A stretch of DNA of 5,786 nt from NCBI GenBank assembly GCA_031271875.1, contig JAISVD010000098.1, positions 1 to 5,786 on the forward strand. Reading direction: 5' to 3'. This document shows positions 1 through 4,944 of this stretch, piece by piece; the stretch's first letter is position 1, and every line of letters begins with the position of its first letter. The DNA comes from Spirochaetaceae bacterium (lineage in GTDB: Bacteria; Spirochaetota; Spirochaetia; Treponematales; Treponemataceae). The notes beneath the pieces are model-generated. The model ran no database searches and was not told the DNA's origin. It was given only the letters and a program-made list of their open reading frames with translations. The translations under genes and the position numbers were made by a program.

Positions 1-761
1 GGAAGGTTACGCACCTTGAGGGCGGTAACGGTTACCCGTATCTTTTTCGTCTTCCCCGCAAGATCGCTGTCGGAAAAATCCTCCGGATAACTCTTGGTGA
101 TATCACTGGTCTCACCCTTTTTCATGCCCACGATATCATCATCGAATTTGAAGATATTGTAGCCGGATCCGATATCAAAAACAAAATCCTGGCGTTCTGT
201 TCCGGCGATAACAGCGCCCTTGTCATCGAGTTCACTGTAATTGACGGTAACGATGTCGCCCTTTGCGGCGGCCTCACCGTCATTTTTATCAATAACCAGC
301 GCGTTGCGCTCCTGAATTGCCTTGAGTTCCTCGTTCAGCTCCTCATCGCCGACGGTCACCTGGGGAACCTCCACGGTGATCCCTTCCATGCTCTTGACTT
401 CAACCTTGGGCATAACATCATATTCAACAGAAAAAACAAGGTCCTGGTCGATAGAAGGCTTAGGAGTTTCATGCATCACCGGCGACCCATAGGGGAGCGG
501 TTTTTCCTCGATCTCCTCGAATATTTCACCGAGGGTTTTTTCAATTATTTCAGAAACCGCGTCAGCTTTAAGGGCCTCGCCGTATTTCTGTTCAAGAATA
601 CTGGGAGGCACCTTACCCTTCCGGAATCCGGGAATCTGGATAGTCTTTGCGTATTTTGCCAGCAACTGTGTATATTCCGAAGCGACATCATCTTTTGCGA
701 TTGTTATTGTCAGTTTTACGGCAGAATTTTCCAGTCTGGTGATTTCCTTGTTTACGGTCAC
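1..761 (-). CDS. tig: Trigger factor, N-terminal part (cut by the left edge)
   Basis: Ribosome-bound chaperone and peptidyl-prolyl isomerase that meets nascent chains at the tunnel exit. The 253 visible residues start at GTG (761), with AAAGGA 8 bases upstream and an in-frame TAA just before it, so this start is the only reasonable one. The ribosome-binding domain (about 1-115) carries the family signature GFRKGKVP near residue 45, the loop that docks on ribosomal protein L23. The FKBP-like domain (about 150-245) is recognisable from GDIVTVNY, then FDIGSGYNIFKFDDDIVGMKKGE. The helical C-terminal chaperone domain, usually up to about residue 430-450, lies beyond the window. In many bacteria clpP and clpX follow tig; that cannot be checked here. 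No clear promoter was found, but the upstream region holds several inverted repeats. The identification is secure. Confidence 0.97.
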   Translation of the reverse strand, partial: MTVNKEITRLENSAVKLTITIAKDDVASEYTQLLAKYAKTIQIPGFRKGKVPPSILEQKYGEALKADAVSEIIEKTLGEIFEEIEEKPLPYGSPVMHETPKPSIDQDLVFSVEYDVMPKVEVKSMEGITVEVPQVTVGDEELNEELKAIQERNALVIDKNDGEAAAKGDIVTVNYSELDDKGAVIAGTERQDFVFDIGSGYNIFKFDDDIVGMKKGETSDITKSYPEDFSDSDLAGKTKKIRVTVTALKVRNL

Positions 762-797
762 GGTACATTTCCTTTATCGATAAATGAGAATAGAAAA

Positions 798-826
798 TTG
801 TTCGAAAATTGAAGGTTTACGAACAA
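798..826. promoter_or_regulatory. Inverted repeat TTGTTCG-N15-CGAACAA upstream of tig
   Basis: Two perfect 7-base arms (798-804 and 820-826) lie 37 bases upstream of the tig start codon. The same TTGTTYG element recurs in inverted orientation at 869-899. It could be a protein operator or an mRNA leader hairpin. No known operator (CIRCE, CtsR) matches. Confidence 0.35.
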
Positions 827-842
827 ATTCCATAGAAAAACA

Positions 843-863
843 GCAAAATACGTCGTATTCTGC
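843..863. promoter_or_regulatory. 21-base near-perfect palindrome upstream of tig
   Basis: Arms gcaaaatacg (843-852) and cgtattctgc (854-863) surround a single central base, with one mismatch. The nearly centreless symmetry suits a dimeric DNA-binding protein better than an RNA hairpin. It lies 82 bases upstream of the tig start codon. Its function is unknown. Confidence 0.35.
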
Positions 864-867
864 AAGG

Positions 868-900
868 CTTGTTCGACAACCAACCAAGTTGTCAAACAAG
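868..900. promoter_or_regulatory. 13-base inverted repeat with 7-base loop upstream of tig
   Basis: Arms at 868-880 and 888-900 are complementary over 13 bases with one mismatch, which on the minus-strand RNA is a G-U pair, around the loop caaccaa. The minus-strand sequence contains TTGACA (895-890) but has no acceptable -10 box at 16-18 bases, so I do not call a promoter. Neither side has a strong T run, so it is not an obvious intrinsic terminator. It lies between the tRNA-Gly terminator and tig. Confidence 0.4.
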
Positions 901-941
901 TCACATCTTTTCCGGCAGCACTAATTCCGCCTGTTTTTATG

Positions 942-975
942 AAAAAAGGCGATTCAGATTTCTCCAAATCGCCTT
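942..975 (-). terminator. Intrinsic terminator of tRNA-Gly
   Basis: On the minus strand a 9-bp stem (967-975 with 946-954, AAGGCGATT against AATCGCCTT) runs directly into six further T's (947-942, partly inside the stem base). It begins 8 bases after the tRNA 3' end and separates the tRNA from tig. It makes independent transcription of the two likely. Confidence 0.85.
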
Positions 976-982
976 CCAACAG

Positions 983-1054
983 AGCGGGAAACGGGAGTCG
1001 GACCCGCGACATCCACCTTGGCAAGGTGGCGCTCTACCACTGAGCTATTCCCGC
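983..1054 (-). tRNA. tRNA-Gly, anticodon GCC
   Basis: A full 72-base cloverleaf is present: acceptor GCGGGAA paired with TTCCCGC, a 4-bp D stem with GG in the loop, anticodon stem CCACC/GGTGG with loop TTGCCAA (anticodon GCC at 1022-1020), a 5-base variable loop, and T stem GCGGG/CCCGT. The discriminator is T, as in most bacterial tRNA-Gly. CCA is not encoded (CTG follows), so a CCA-adding enzyme is needed. The T loop reads TCCGACT instead of the usual TTCGAxx, so the base normally converted to pseudouridine 55 is C. It has its own promoter and terminator. Confidence 0.95.
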
Positions 1055-1093
1055 AAATCATGGAAGCTGGAAACCAACTCCCGACATGTTCCG

Positions 1094-1123
1094 ACTATAA
1101 CATATTTCGTGAGATTCTGTCAA
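1094..1123 (-). promoter_or_regulatory. Promoter of tRNA-Gly
   Basis: TTGACA (1123-1118), an 18-base spacer and TATAGT (1099-1094) match the housekeeping sigma consensus at 11 of 12 positions. Transcription should begin near 1087, about 33 bases before the mature tRNA 5' end. Confidence 0.85.
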
Positions 1124-1172
1124 TTCATTGGATATTTTTATTTGAAAAAACGGAGAACGGCTTTGCCTTAGC

Positions 1173-1190
1173 CCGGCAAAAAATTGCCGG
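1173..1190. other. Hairpin CCGGCAA-AAAA-TTGCCGG
   Basis: A perfect 7-bp stem with a 4-base loop lies in the space between the tRNA-Gly promoter and the regulator gene. On the minus strand the inner arm can also pair with a following GGCAA (1168-1164), giving two exclusive folds, and a T6 run appears only about 20 bases further on (1150-1145). It may contribute to termination downstream of the regulator, but this is weak. Confidence 0.3.
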
Positions 1191-1265
1191 AACGGAAACA
1201 TTCCATATGAGAATATATCGGCCCCGGACAGTCGTTTTCAGTCACGGAAAACCTGGTGAAATACC

Positions 1266-1289
1266 GATTTATTCAACCGGGAATAAATC
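1266..1289 (-). terminator. Possible terminator hairpin after the HTH regulator gene
   Basis: A perfect 9-bp stem (1266-1274 with 1281-1289, GATTTATTC/GAATAAATC) with a 6-base loop lies 16 bases after the regulator's stop codon. The stem is AT-rich and no T run follows on the minus strand, so it may be an mRNA 3'-end stabiliser rather than a true intrinsic terminator. Confidence 0.4.
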
Positions 1290-1305
1290 AGCGGTTCCCT
1301 AAAAA

Positions 1306-1635
1306 TCAGGGTCTTACTGCGAGAAAACTCTTGAACAGATGGTGCAGATTGTTTATATCTTCAGGAGAAAGATATCCCAGACTGTCGATGATCGGTTTGT
1401 ATTTTTTATAGGCGATTTTGATCTCATCATCTTGACTTATCTCTCCCGTAAGAAGGTACTCAAGAGTAGTATTCAGAACCCGGGCGATAGCGTATGCTTC
1501 ATCGGCTCTGGGCAGCTTGCCCCGCTTGCGGTATGAATTATAACTGTTAAGCGTTATTCCGGCTTCGGTGACAACAGATTCAATTGTATGCTTCCGCGCC
1601 TTTGCCAAATGTTTAACCCGTTCATAAAACTCCAT
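1306..1635 (-). CDS. Small XRE/CI-type helix-turn-helix regulator
   Basis: A 109-residue, probably dimeric DNA-binding protein. Residues 1-65 look like a Cro/CI-type five-helix domain: FYERVKHLAKARKHTIESVV (first two helices), AGITLNSYNSYRKRGKLPRAD (turn and recognition helix, with an unusually basic stretch), then AYAIARVLNTTLEYLLTGE, the last helix and closing motif of XRE domains. Residues 66-109 are a helical tail ending in NNLHHLFKSFLAVRP, perhaps for dimerisation. No sensor, peptidase or toxin domain is visible. The ATG at 1635 has no Shine-Dalgarno sequence; an AT-rich palindrome touches it instead, so initiation may be weak or leaderless. No antitoxin-toxin partner is adjacent. Palindromes upstream suggest autoregulation. 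The style recalls small regulators common in Treponema, by memory only. Targets are unknown. Confidence 0.85.
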   Translation of the reverse strand: MEFYERVKHLAKARKHTIESVVTEAGITLNSYNSYRKRGKLPRADEAYAIARVLNTTLEYLLTGEISQDDEIKIAYKKYKPIIDSLGYLSPEDINNLHHLFKSFLAVRP

Positions 1636-1713
1636 AATATTTTATATTACCATTGTTTCGGAATTTAACCGCAGTAAATGTGTCCTATAGGACATAAAGC
1701 AATATGCGATATT
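1635..1713. promoter_or_regulatory. Palindrome cluster, likely operator region of the HTH gene
   Basis: Three symmetric elements lie within 79 bases of the regulator's start. TAATAT-AAA-ATATTA (minus strand, 1649-1635) touches the ATG. TGTCCTATAGGACA (1681-1694) is a perfect 14-base palindrome. AATAT-GCG-ATATT (1701-1713) repeats the arms of the first element. The -10-like TAATAT (1649-1644) lies inside the first. No convincing -35 box was found. Binding by the adjacent regulator is an inference from position and symmetry. Confidence 0.5.
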
Positions 1714-1804
1714 ATGTGTATATCTCTGAAAATGGAAAAAACATACGGGATATAGTAAAGAGGCGGATGTGTCCGAACCACAGCCTGTTTGTGCAGCCTC
1801 ACAA

Positions 1805-1821
1805 GTTCGCCGGCGGCGAAC
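1805..1821 (-). terminator. Hairpin just after the pseudouridine synthase gene
   Basis: A perfect 7-bp GC-rich stem (GTTCGCC/GGCGAAC) with a 3-base loop begins 5 bases after the stop codon. Only TTGTG follows on the minus strand, so the U tract is poor. It may terminate weakly or protect the mRNA 3' end. Confidence 0.45.
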
Positions 1822-1826
1822 CCGCT

Positions 1827-2663
1827 TCACTTTTCGGGTATAAATCTGCTTCCCTTCCGGCCCCTCCCTCGGGGGACTCTCCCGGGGGCGCCTCCTCCCG
1901 GGGAACAGCTCTGTCTGGATACCTGATGGGTTCCGGCCTTTCCCGTAACAGCCTGCACGGAGAGCATTGAACGGAAAAAATCCGGTTCCGGGACTTCAAA
2001 GAGGTGGGACTCACCGGTAAAGGGATGGGTGAACGCGAGAATACGGGCATGGAGAGCGAGCCCATATTCCGGAAAACCGGTATTGCCGTTCCCATAAACG
2101 GGATCCCCCTCGACAGGATGTCCCATATACGCCATATGAGCCCGTATCTGGTTTTTGCGGCCCGTCTCAAGCTCACACTCCGCCAGGTCGCAGCAGCGGC
2201 CCCGCTCGACAACCCGGAATCCGGTGACAGCTTTTTCAGCTTTCCCCGCTGTTTTTACCGTATCCTGAGGATCTTTCAATCCGGGGACATAGGCCCTGTG
2301 CTGCCGGTTATACGCCAGGGGCGCGTCAATAACGCCGGAAGGTGGAAGACCATCTCCCCGGGAATCATGAAGGCACACGCAACGGTACAGCCTCCGGGTG
2401 ACAAGTTCCTGCCACCGGTCCATCATGACATTCCGGGCCTCTTCGGAGCGGGCAAACATCATTACCCCCGACGTTTCACGGTCCAGGCGGTGGACGGCCC
2501 GGATCCGGACAGCGCCCCTGTTTCTGAACATGCCGGTGAGTATATCCTCCGCGCTTTTACCGCTGTACCCCGGATATCCTACGGAAAGTACCCCCGCGGG
2601 TTTGTGGATAATAATAAAATCACTGTCCTCAAAGAGAATCCTGAGGGAACGGCTGCTTTTCAT
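1827..2663 (-). CDS. RluA-family pseudouridine synthase (rRNA or tRNA)
   Basis: Isomerises specific uridines to pseudouridine in 23S rRNA or tRNA; the target cannot be told from sequence alone. The protein has 278 residues. The catalytic motif HRLDRETSG has its aspartate at residue 61. HKPAG (20-24) and GRKNQIRAHMAYMGHPVEGDPVYG-type motif III (168-191) complete the family pattern, followed by LHARILAFTHPFTGE (204-218). There is no N-terminal S4 RNA-binding domain, so it belongs with the short RluA/RluC-like members rather than RluD. The catalytic domain ends near residue 236; the last 42 residues are a Gly/Pro/Arg/Ser-rich basic tail encoded by GC-rich repeated DNA. The ATG at 2663 follows AAGGGACGGAAAG, and an in-frame TGA lies 15 bases upstream, so the start is well fixed. 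A dedicated promoter is present, and a short ORF overlaps the start. Confidence 0.93.
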   Translation of the reverse strand: MKSSRSLRILFEDSDFIIIHKPAGVLSVGYPGYSGKSAEDILTGMFRNRGAVRIRAVHRLDRETSGVMMFARSEEARNVMMDRWQELVTRRLYRCVCLHDSRGDGLPPSGVIDAPLAYNRQHRAYVPGLKDPQDTVKTAGKAEKAVTGFRVVERGRCCDLAECELETGRKNQIRAHMAYMGHPVEGDPVYGNGNTGFPEYGLALHARILAFTHPFTGESHLFEVPEPDFFRSMLSVQAVTGKAGTHQVSRQSCSPGGGAPGRVPRGRGRKGSRFIPEK

Positions 2664-2737
2664 CTTTCCGTCCCTTCAGGATTCAGGGCAGCTTCCTCAG
2701 TGCGGACAAATTCTTTCAATATATAGTCCTTTTCCAT
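2660..2737 (-). CDS. Possible short upstream ORF overlapping the pseudouridine synthase start
   Basis: A 25-codon ORF beginning MEKDYILKEF and ending NPEGTER has its TGA overlapping the next gene's ATG as ATGA, the usual arrangement for translational coupling. The ATG at 2737 lacks a Shine-Dalgarno sequence. An in-frame TTG at 2719 has AAAGGA about 6 bases upstream and would give 19 residues. It lies inside the leader expected from the promoter at 2761-2790. It resembles no protein I know and may be chance. Confidence 0.3.
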   Translation of the reverse strand: MEKDYILKEFVRTEEAALNPEGTER

Positions 2738-2760
2738 AAAGGGGGGTCAGGATGTTTTTC

Positions 2761-2790
2761 TGTATAGACCGGCCCTTCAGGCGCTGTCAA
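2761..2790 (-). promoter_or_regulatory. Promoter of the pseudouridine synthase gene
   Basis: TTGACA (2790-2785), an 18-base spacer and TATACA (2766-2761). Transcription should begin near 2754, giving a leader of about 90 bases before the ATG at 2663. It indicates that the gene is not dependent on leuA transcription. Confidence 0.7.
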
Positions 2791-2862
2791 TAATACAATA
2801 TCGCGTATTTTGTGAAAAGCGTCCTGCCCTTTTATCCCAAAAAATCAAAACAGGTCAATTTT

Positions 2863-2952
2863 ATGAAAAATGATGTAACTTTTTCAGGCCCCGGTGGTTT
2901 ACTTTACAGATTGCAAGAGCAACAATCACCACAGATAGAAAATAATTTTTGA
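2863..2952 (+). CDS. Doubtful 29-residue ORF ahead of a plus-strand terminator
   Basis: ATG at 2863 with CAGG 8 bases upstream, ending TGA at 2952, 22 bases before a strong plus-strand intrinsic terminator. The product (MKNDVTFSGPGGLLYRLQEQ...) is hydrophilic and unlike anything I recognise. The only promoter-like sequence is weak (TTGTGA 2810-2815, 17 bases, TATCCC). The terminator shows that plus-strand transcripts probably reach here; whether they carry this ORF or are non-coding is open. Confidence 0.15.
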   Translation: MKNDVTFSGPGGLLYRLQEQQSPQIENNF

Positions 2953-2974
2953 ATCTGTATCCTCCTCTCCTTTT

Positions 2975-3016
2975 GGACCGGCCCGCGGAGTTTCCGCCAG
3001 GCCGGTTCTTTTTTTT
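2975..3016 (+). terminator. Strong intrinsic terminator on the plus strand
   Basis: Outer stem ACCGGCC/GGCCGGT (2977-2983 with 3000-3006, extendable by a G-U and a G-C pair) and inner stem GCGGA/TCCGC (2985-2989 with 2993-2997) are followed by TTC and eight T's (3009-3016). In the minus direction the hairpin is preceded by A's and followed by CCAAAAGG, so it is a poor terminator for leuA. It would stop plus-strand transcription before it runs antisense into leuA. No confident plus-strand gene precedes it. Apart from this and the promoter at 2761-2790, the gap 2664-3060 shows no other confident feature. Confidence 0.75.
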
Positions 3017-3060
3017 CTCCCCTTCTCCGGTTCTCTGCCGCTGCGTTACGGAGCGTTTTC

Positions 3061-4764
3061 TCAAACCACATTATTTACGGCGCTGACCACCGCGGAGATA
3101 CCGGCACGGCCCACATTGGAACTGCGTCCGCAGCCCCAGAAGGTTCTGCCATCGGCAAGGGTTATTTCAACATATGCCATAGCGTCCGTGGAGGAGCCGC
3201 TGCCCACGCTGTGTTCGTGAAACGCGGTGACCGTAAATTCCGGAACCCCGGTCTCACGAAGGGCGTCCCCAAGGGCGCGGACAAATGCGTCAAGCGGGCC
3301 GTTCCCTTTTCCGCCGATAAAACAGTTCCGGCCCTGCCAGTTCACTGTTGCCCGGCAGGAGACTTCGGAATTGTCGAGATGGGTTTCGGCTATGTCGGTC
3401 ACGGAAAGAGCGGCGTTTGCAGGTTTGAGCCAGTTTCTTTCGAAAAGGGCGAAAATCTCCCCGGCGGAGAGTTCCCGGCCGCTTGAATCGGCGCTGGCGG
3501 TCACCGCCGCGCCGAAAACCGGCTGCATGGCTCTGGGCATGAATATGCCGTACTCCTGCTCCAGCACCCAGGCGGCTCCGCCCTTTCCGCTCTGGCTGTT
3601 TATCCTGATAATCTCCTCATATTCACGGTCCACATCTTTCGGGTCGATCAGCAGGTAGGGAACATCCCAGAGGAGCTCAGCTCCGGGGTTCTCTTTGGCC
3701 TCGGCCTTTCTCCGGGCAAAGGCTTTCCGTATCGCGTCCTGATGGGAACCGGAAAAGGCGGTAAACACCAGCTCCCCGGCGTAGGGATGTCTCGGATGTA
3801 CCGGCATACCGGTCAGTTCGGTATATATCCGGGTCACGCCCCTGATATCGGAGAAATCGAGACCCGTTTCAACCCCTTCGGAAAAGAGATTCATCGCGAG
3901 ATTGAGGATATCCAGATTACCGGTGCGTTCCCCGTTGCCGAAGAGGGTTCCCTCCACGCGCTCGGCACCGGCAAGGAGTCCCAGCTCCGCCGCGGCGACA
4001 CCGGTTCCCCGGTCATTATGGGTATGGAGGCTTATGACCGCCGAATCCCTGTCCCGGATATGGCGGCAGAAATATTCGATCTGGTCAGCATATACATTGG
4101 GAGAAGCGGATTCCACGGTAGACGGCAGATTCAGTATTATTTTCCCCTCCACAGAACGGGGTCCTTTGGGAGCCCCTTCGGGGTACCAGACATCCATAAC
4201 GGCCTGGCATATCTCCACAGCGTATTCCGGTTCGGTAGCGGAAAAACTTTCCGGGGAATATTCAAGCCGAACCGGCGTGTTTCCGGCCAGGGCAAGATGT
4301 TTCCGTACCAGCTTTACCCCCTCCACGGCAATATCGCGGATCTCATCTTTTGTCTTGTTGAATGTATATTTCCGCTGGGCAGGGGATGTGGAGTTATACA
4401 TATGAAAAATCGCCGCAGGTGCTCCCTTTATGGCCTCCATGGTGGTACGGATAAGGGGTTCCCGTGCCTGGCAGAGTACCTGAATGACAACGTCTGCGGG
4501 TATCCGTTTTTCGTCAATAAGGCGGCGGATAAACTCATATTCGGTGGGAGACGCGCTGGGGAATCCCACTTCAATCTGGCGAAAGCCGATTTTTACGAGA
4601 AGGTCAAAAAAGGAAAGTTTCTGTTCGACAGTAAGGGGTGAAGCGAGAGCCTGGTTTCCGTCACGCAGATCCACAGAACACCATACAGGAGCTTTTTCGA
4701 TTCTGTTATCCGGCCACTTCCGGTCACTGATGGTGACCCGTTCCGAGGGTTTATACTTTGCCAT
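3061..4764 (-). CDS. leuA: 2-isopropylmalate synthase
   Basis: Condenses acetyl-CoA with 2-ketoisovalerate, the first committed step of leucine synthesis, in the cytoplasm. The protein has 567 residues, the length of the longer LeuA class known from actinobacteria, yeast and some proteobacteria. The TIM-barrel catalytic domain (about 20-330) shows VDLRDGNQAL (31-40, metal-binding Asp35 with catalytic Arg34), GFRQIEVGFPSAS (60-72), HTHNDRGTG with metal ligands His247 and His249, and GNGERTGNLD (276-285). A linker region follows, then the leucine-binding regulatory domain (about 440-567) with GGKGNGPLDAFV and the end motif SSNVGRAGISAVVSAVN, so leucine feedback inhibition is expected. ATG 4764 is chosen because GGAGGT precedes it by 5 bases; the reading frame extends further upstream, but that part overlaps the attenuator. 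No other leu genes are adjacent. It is divergent from thrC. No good terminator follows on its own strand. Confidence 0.97.
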   Translation of the reverse strand: MAKYKPSERVTISDRKWPDNRIEKAPVWCSVDLRDGNQALASPLTVEQKLSFFDLLVKIGFRQIEVGFPSASPTEYEFIRRLIDEKRIPADVVIQVLCQAREPLIRTTMEAIKGAPAAIFHMYNSTSPAQRKYTFNKTKDEIRDIAVEGVKLVRKHLALAGNTPVRLEYSPESFSATEPEYAVEICQAVMDVWYPEGAPKGPRSVEGKIILNLPSTVESASPNVYADQIEYFCRHIRDRDSAVISLHTHNDRGTGVAAAELGLLAGAERVEGTLFGNGERTGNLDILNLAMNLFSEGVETGLDFSDIRGVTRIYTELTGMPVHPRHPYAGELVFTAFSGSHQDAIRKAFARRKAEAKENPGAELLWDVPYLLIDPKDVDREYEEIIRINSQSGKGGAAWVLEQEYGIFMPRAMQPVFGAAVTASADSSGRELSAGEIFALFERNWLKPANAALSVTDIAETHLDNSEVSCRATVNWQGRNCFIGGKGNGPLDAFVRALGDALRETGVPEFTVTAFHEHSVGSGSSTDAMAYVEITLADGRTFWGCGRSSNVGRAGISAVVSAVNNVV

Positions 4765-4793
4765 TTCGTACCTCCATACATTGGCTTTAAAAT

Positions 4794-4820
4794 AAAAAAA
4801 CCCGCTGCCGAAGCAGCGGG
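4794..4820 (-). terminator. Attenuator terminator in the leuA leader
   Basis: On the minus strand CCCGCTGC-TTCG-GCAGCGGG forms a perfect 8-bp stem (4813-4820 with 4801-4808) closed by the very stable UUCG tetraloop, and seven T's follow (4800-4794). It lies 30 bases upstream of the leuA ATG and downstream of a leucine-rich leader ORF, so it is a conditional terminator rather than the end of a gene. The fold and polarity are seen directly; the conditional behaviour is inferred. Confidence 0.9.
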
Positions 4821-4829
4821 CGTACAATA

Positions 4830-4849
4830 CGTGTAAGGACAGTTACACG
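4830..4849 (-). other. Hairpin over the leader-peptide stop codon
   Basis: CGTGTAA (4849-4843) pairs perfectly with TTACACG (4836-4830) around a 6-base loop. The TAA stop of the leader ORF is in the first arm, so a ribosome finishing the ORF would melt this hairpin. A small CGTA-TTG-TACG stem (4831-4821) overlaps its end. It is a candidate pause or protector element of the attenuator. Confidence 0.55.
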
Positions 4850-4944
4850 GCACCGGGCTGTAATCGGCGAACAGGGGAATAGTTCCCAAGAAGTAGGCTC
4901 AGAGAAAGAGAAAATCCTGTATTCGCGGTACATGCCGTGTTCAT
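4843..4944 (-). CDS. Leucine-rich leader peptide of leuA attenuation
   Basis: A 33-codon ORF from ATG 4944 to TAA 4845-4843. Residues 12-20 read SLSLSLLLG, with leucine codons CTT, CTG, CTA, CTT, CTT at 13, 15, 17, 18 and 19 and another (TTA) at 28. Five leucines in seven codons directly upstream of an intrinsic terminator and leuA is the arrangement of known leu leader peptides, where ribosomes stall when charged tRNA-Leu is scarce. The sequence itself is unlike E. coli LeuL, as expected for such peptides. No Shine-Dalgarno sequence precedes the ATG, and the promoter predicted at 4980-4952 would start the transcript at about this ATG, so it may be leaderless. If the real promoter is further upstream, the ATG would lie in a 9-bp hairpin. 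An overlapping frame from ATG 4933 is open for 48 codons but lacks the leucine run. Confidence 0.6.
   Translation of the reverse strand: MNTACTANTGFSLSLSLLLGNYSPVRRLQPGAV

Noticed and set aside
890..895. TTGACA on the minus strand as the tig -35 box
   Set aside because: At 16-18 bases downstream only AACAAG, ACAAGC or CAAGCC occur, none of them a -10 box. The hexamer is part of the inverted repeat arm.
1704..1970. 88-codon plus-strand ORF facing away from the regulator
   Set aside because: Most of it is antisense to the pseudouridine synthase gene and its composition is the Pro/Gly/Ser-rich shadow of that gene's GC-rich end. It has no ribosome-binding site.
2004..2726. 240-codon plus-strand ORF
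   Set aside because: It lies antisense to the pseudouridine synthase gene, which has clear catalytic motifs in its own frame. This is a shadow frame.
2861..3064. 67-codon minus-strand ORF directly after leuA, with a hydrophobic stretch (FKNYFLSVVIVALAIC)
   Set aside because: Its start overlaps the leuA end, its first half translates the terminator hairpin and A-run, and no ribosome-binding site fits the ATG. A GGAGAGGAGG sequence (2970-2961) lies before the hydrophobic part, but no ATG, GTG or TTG follows at proper distance; only ATA or ATT would be available.
3742..4641. 299-codon plus-strand ORF
   Set aside because: It is wholly antisense to leuA, whose motifs are unambiguous. This is a shadow of GC-biased codon use.
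4765..4827. 21-residue N-terminal extension of LeuA starting at 4827
   Set aside because: It translates through the attenuator hairpin and U tract. The ATG at 4764 has an ideal GGAGGT and fits the family N-terminus.
4790..4933. Alternative 48-codon leader ORF from ATG 4933 (MYREYRIFSF...)
   Set aside because: It lacks the leucine run, has no ribosome-binding site, and reads through the terminator. The overlapping frame from 4944 explains the leucine codons.
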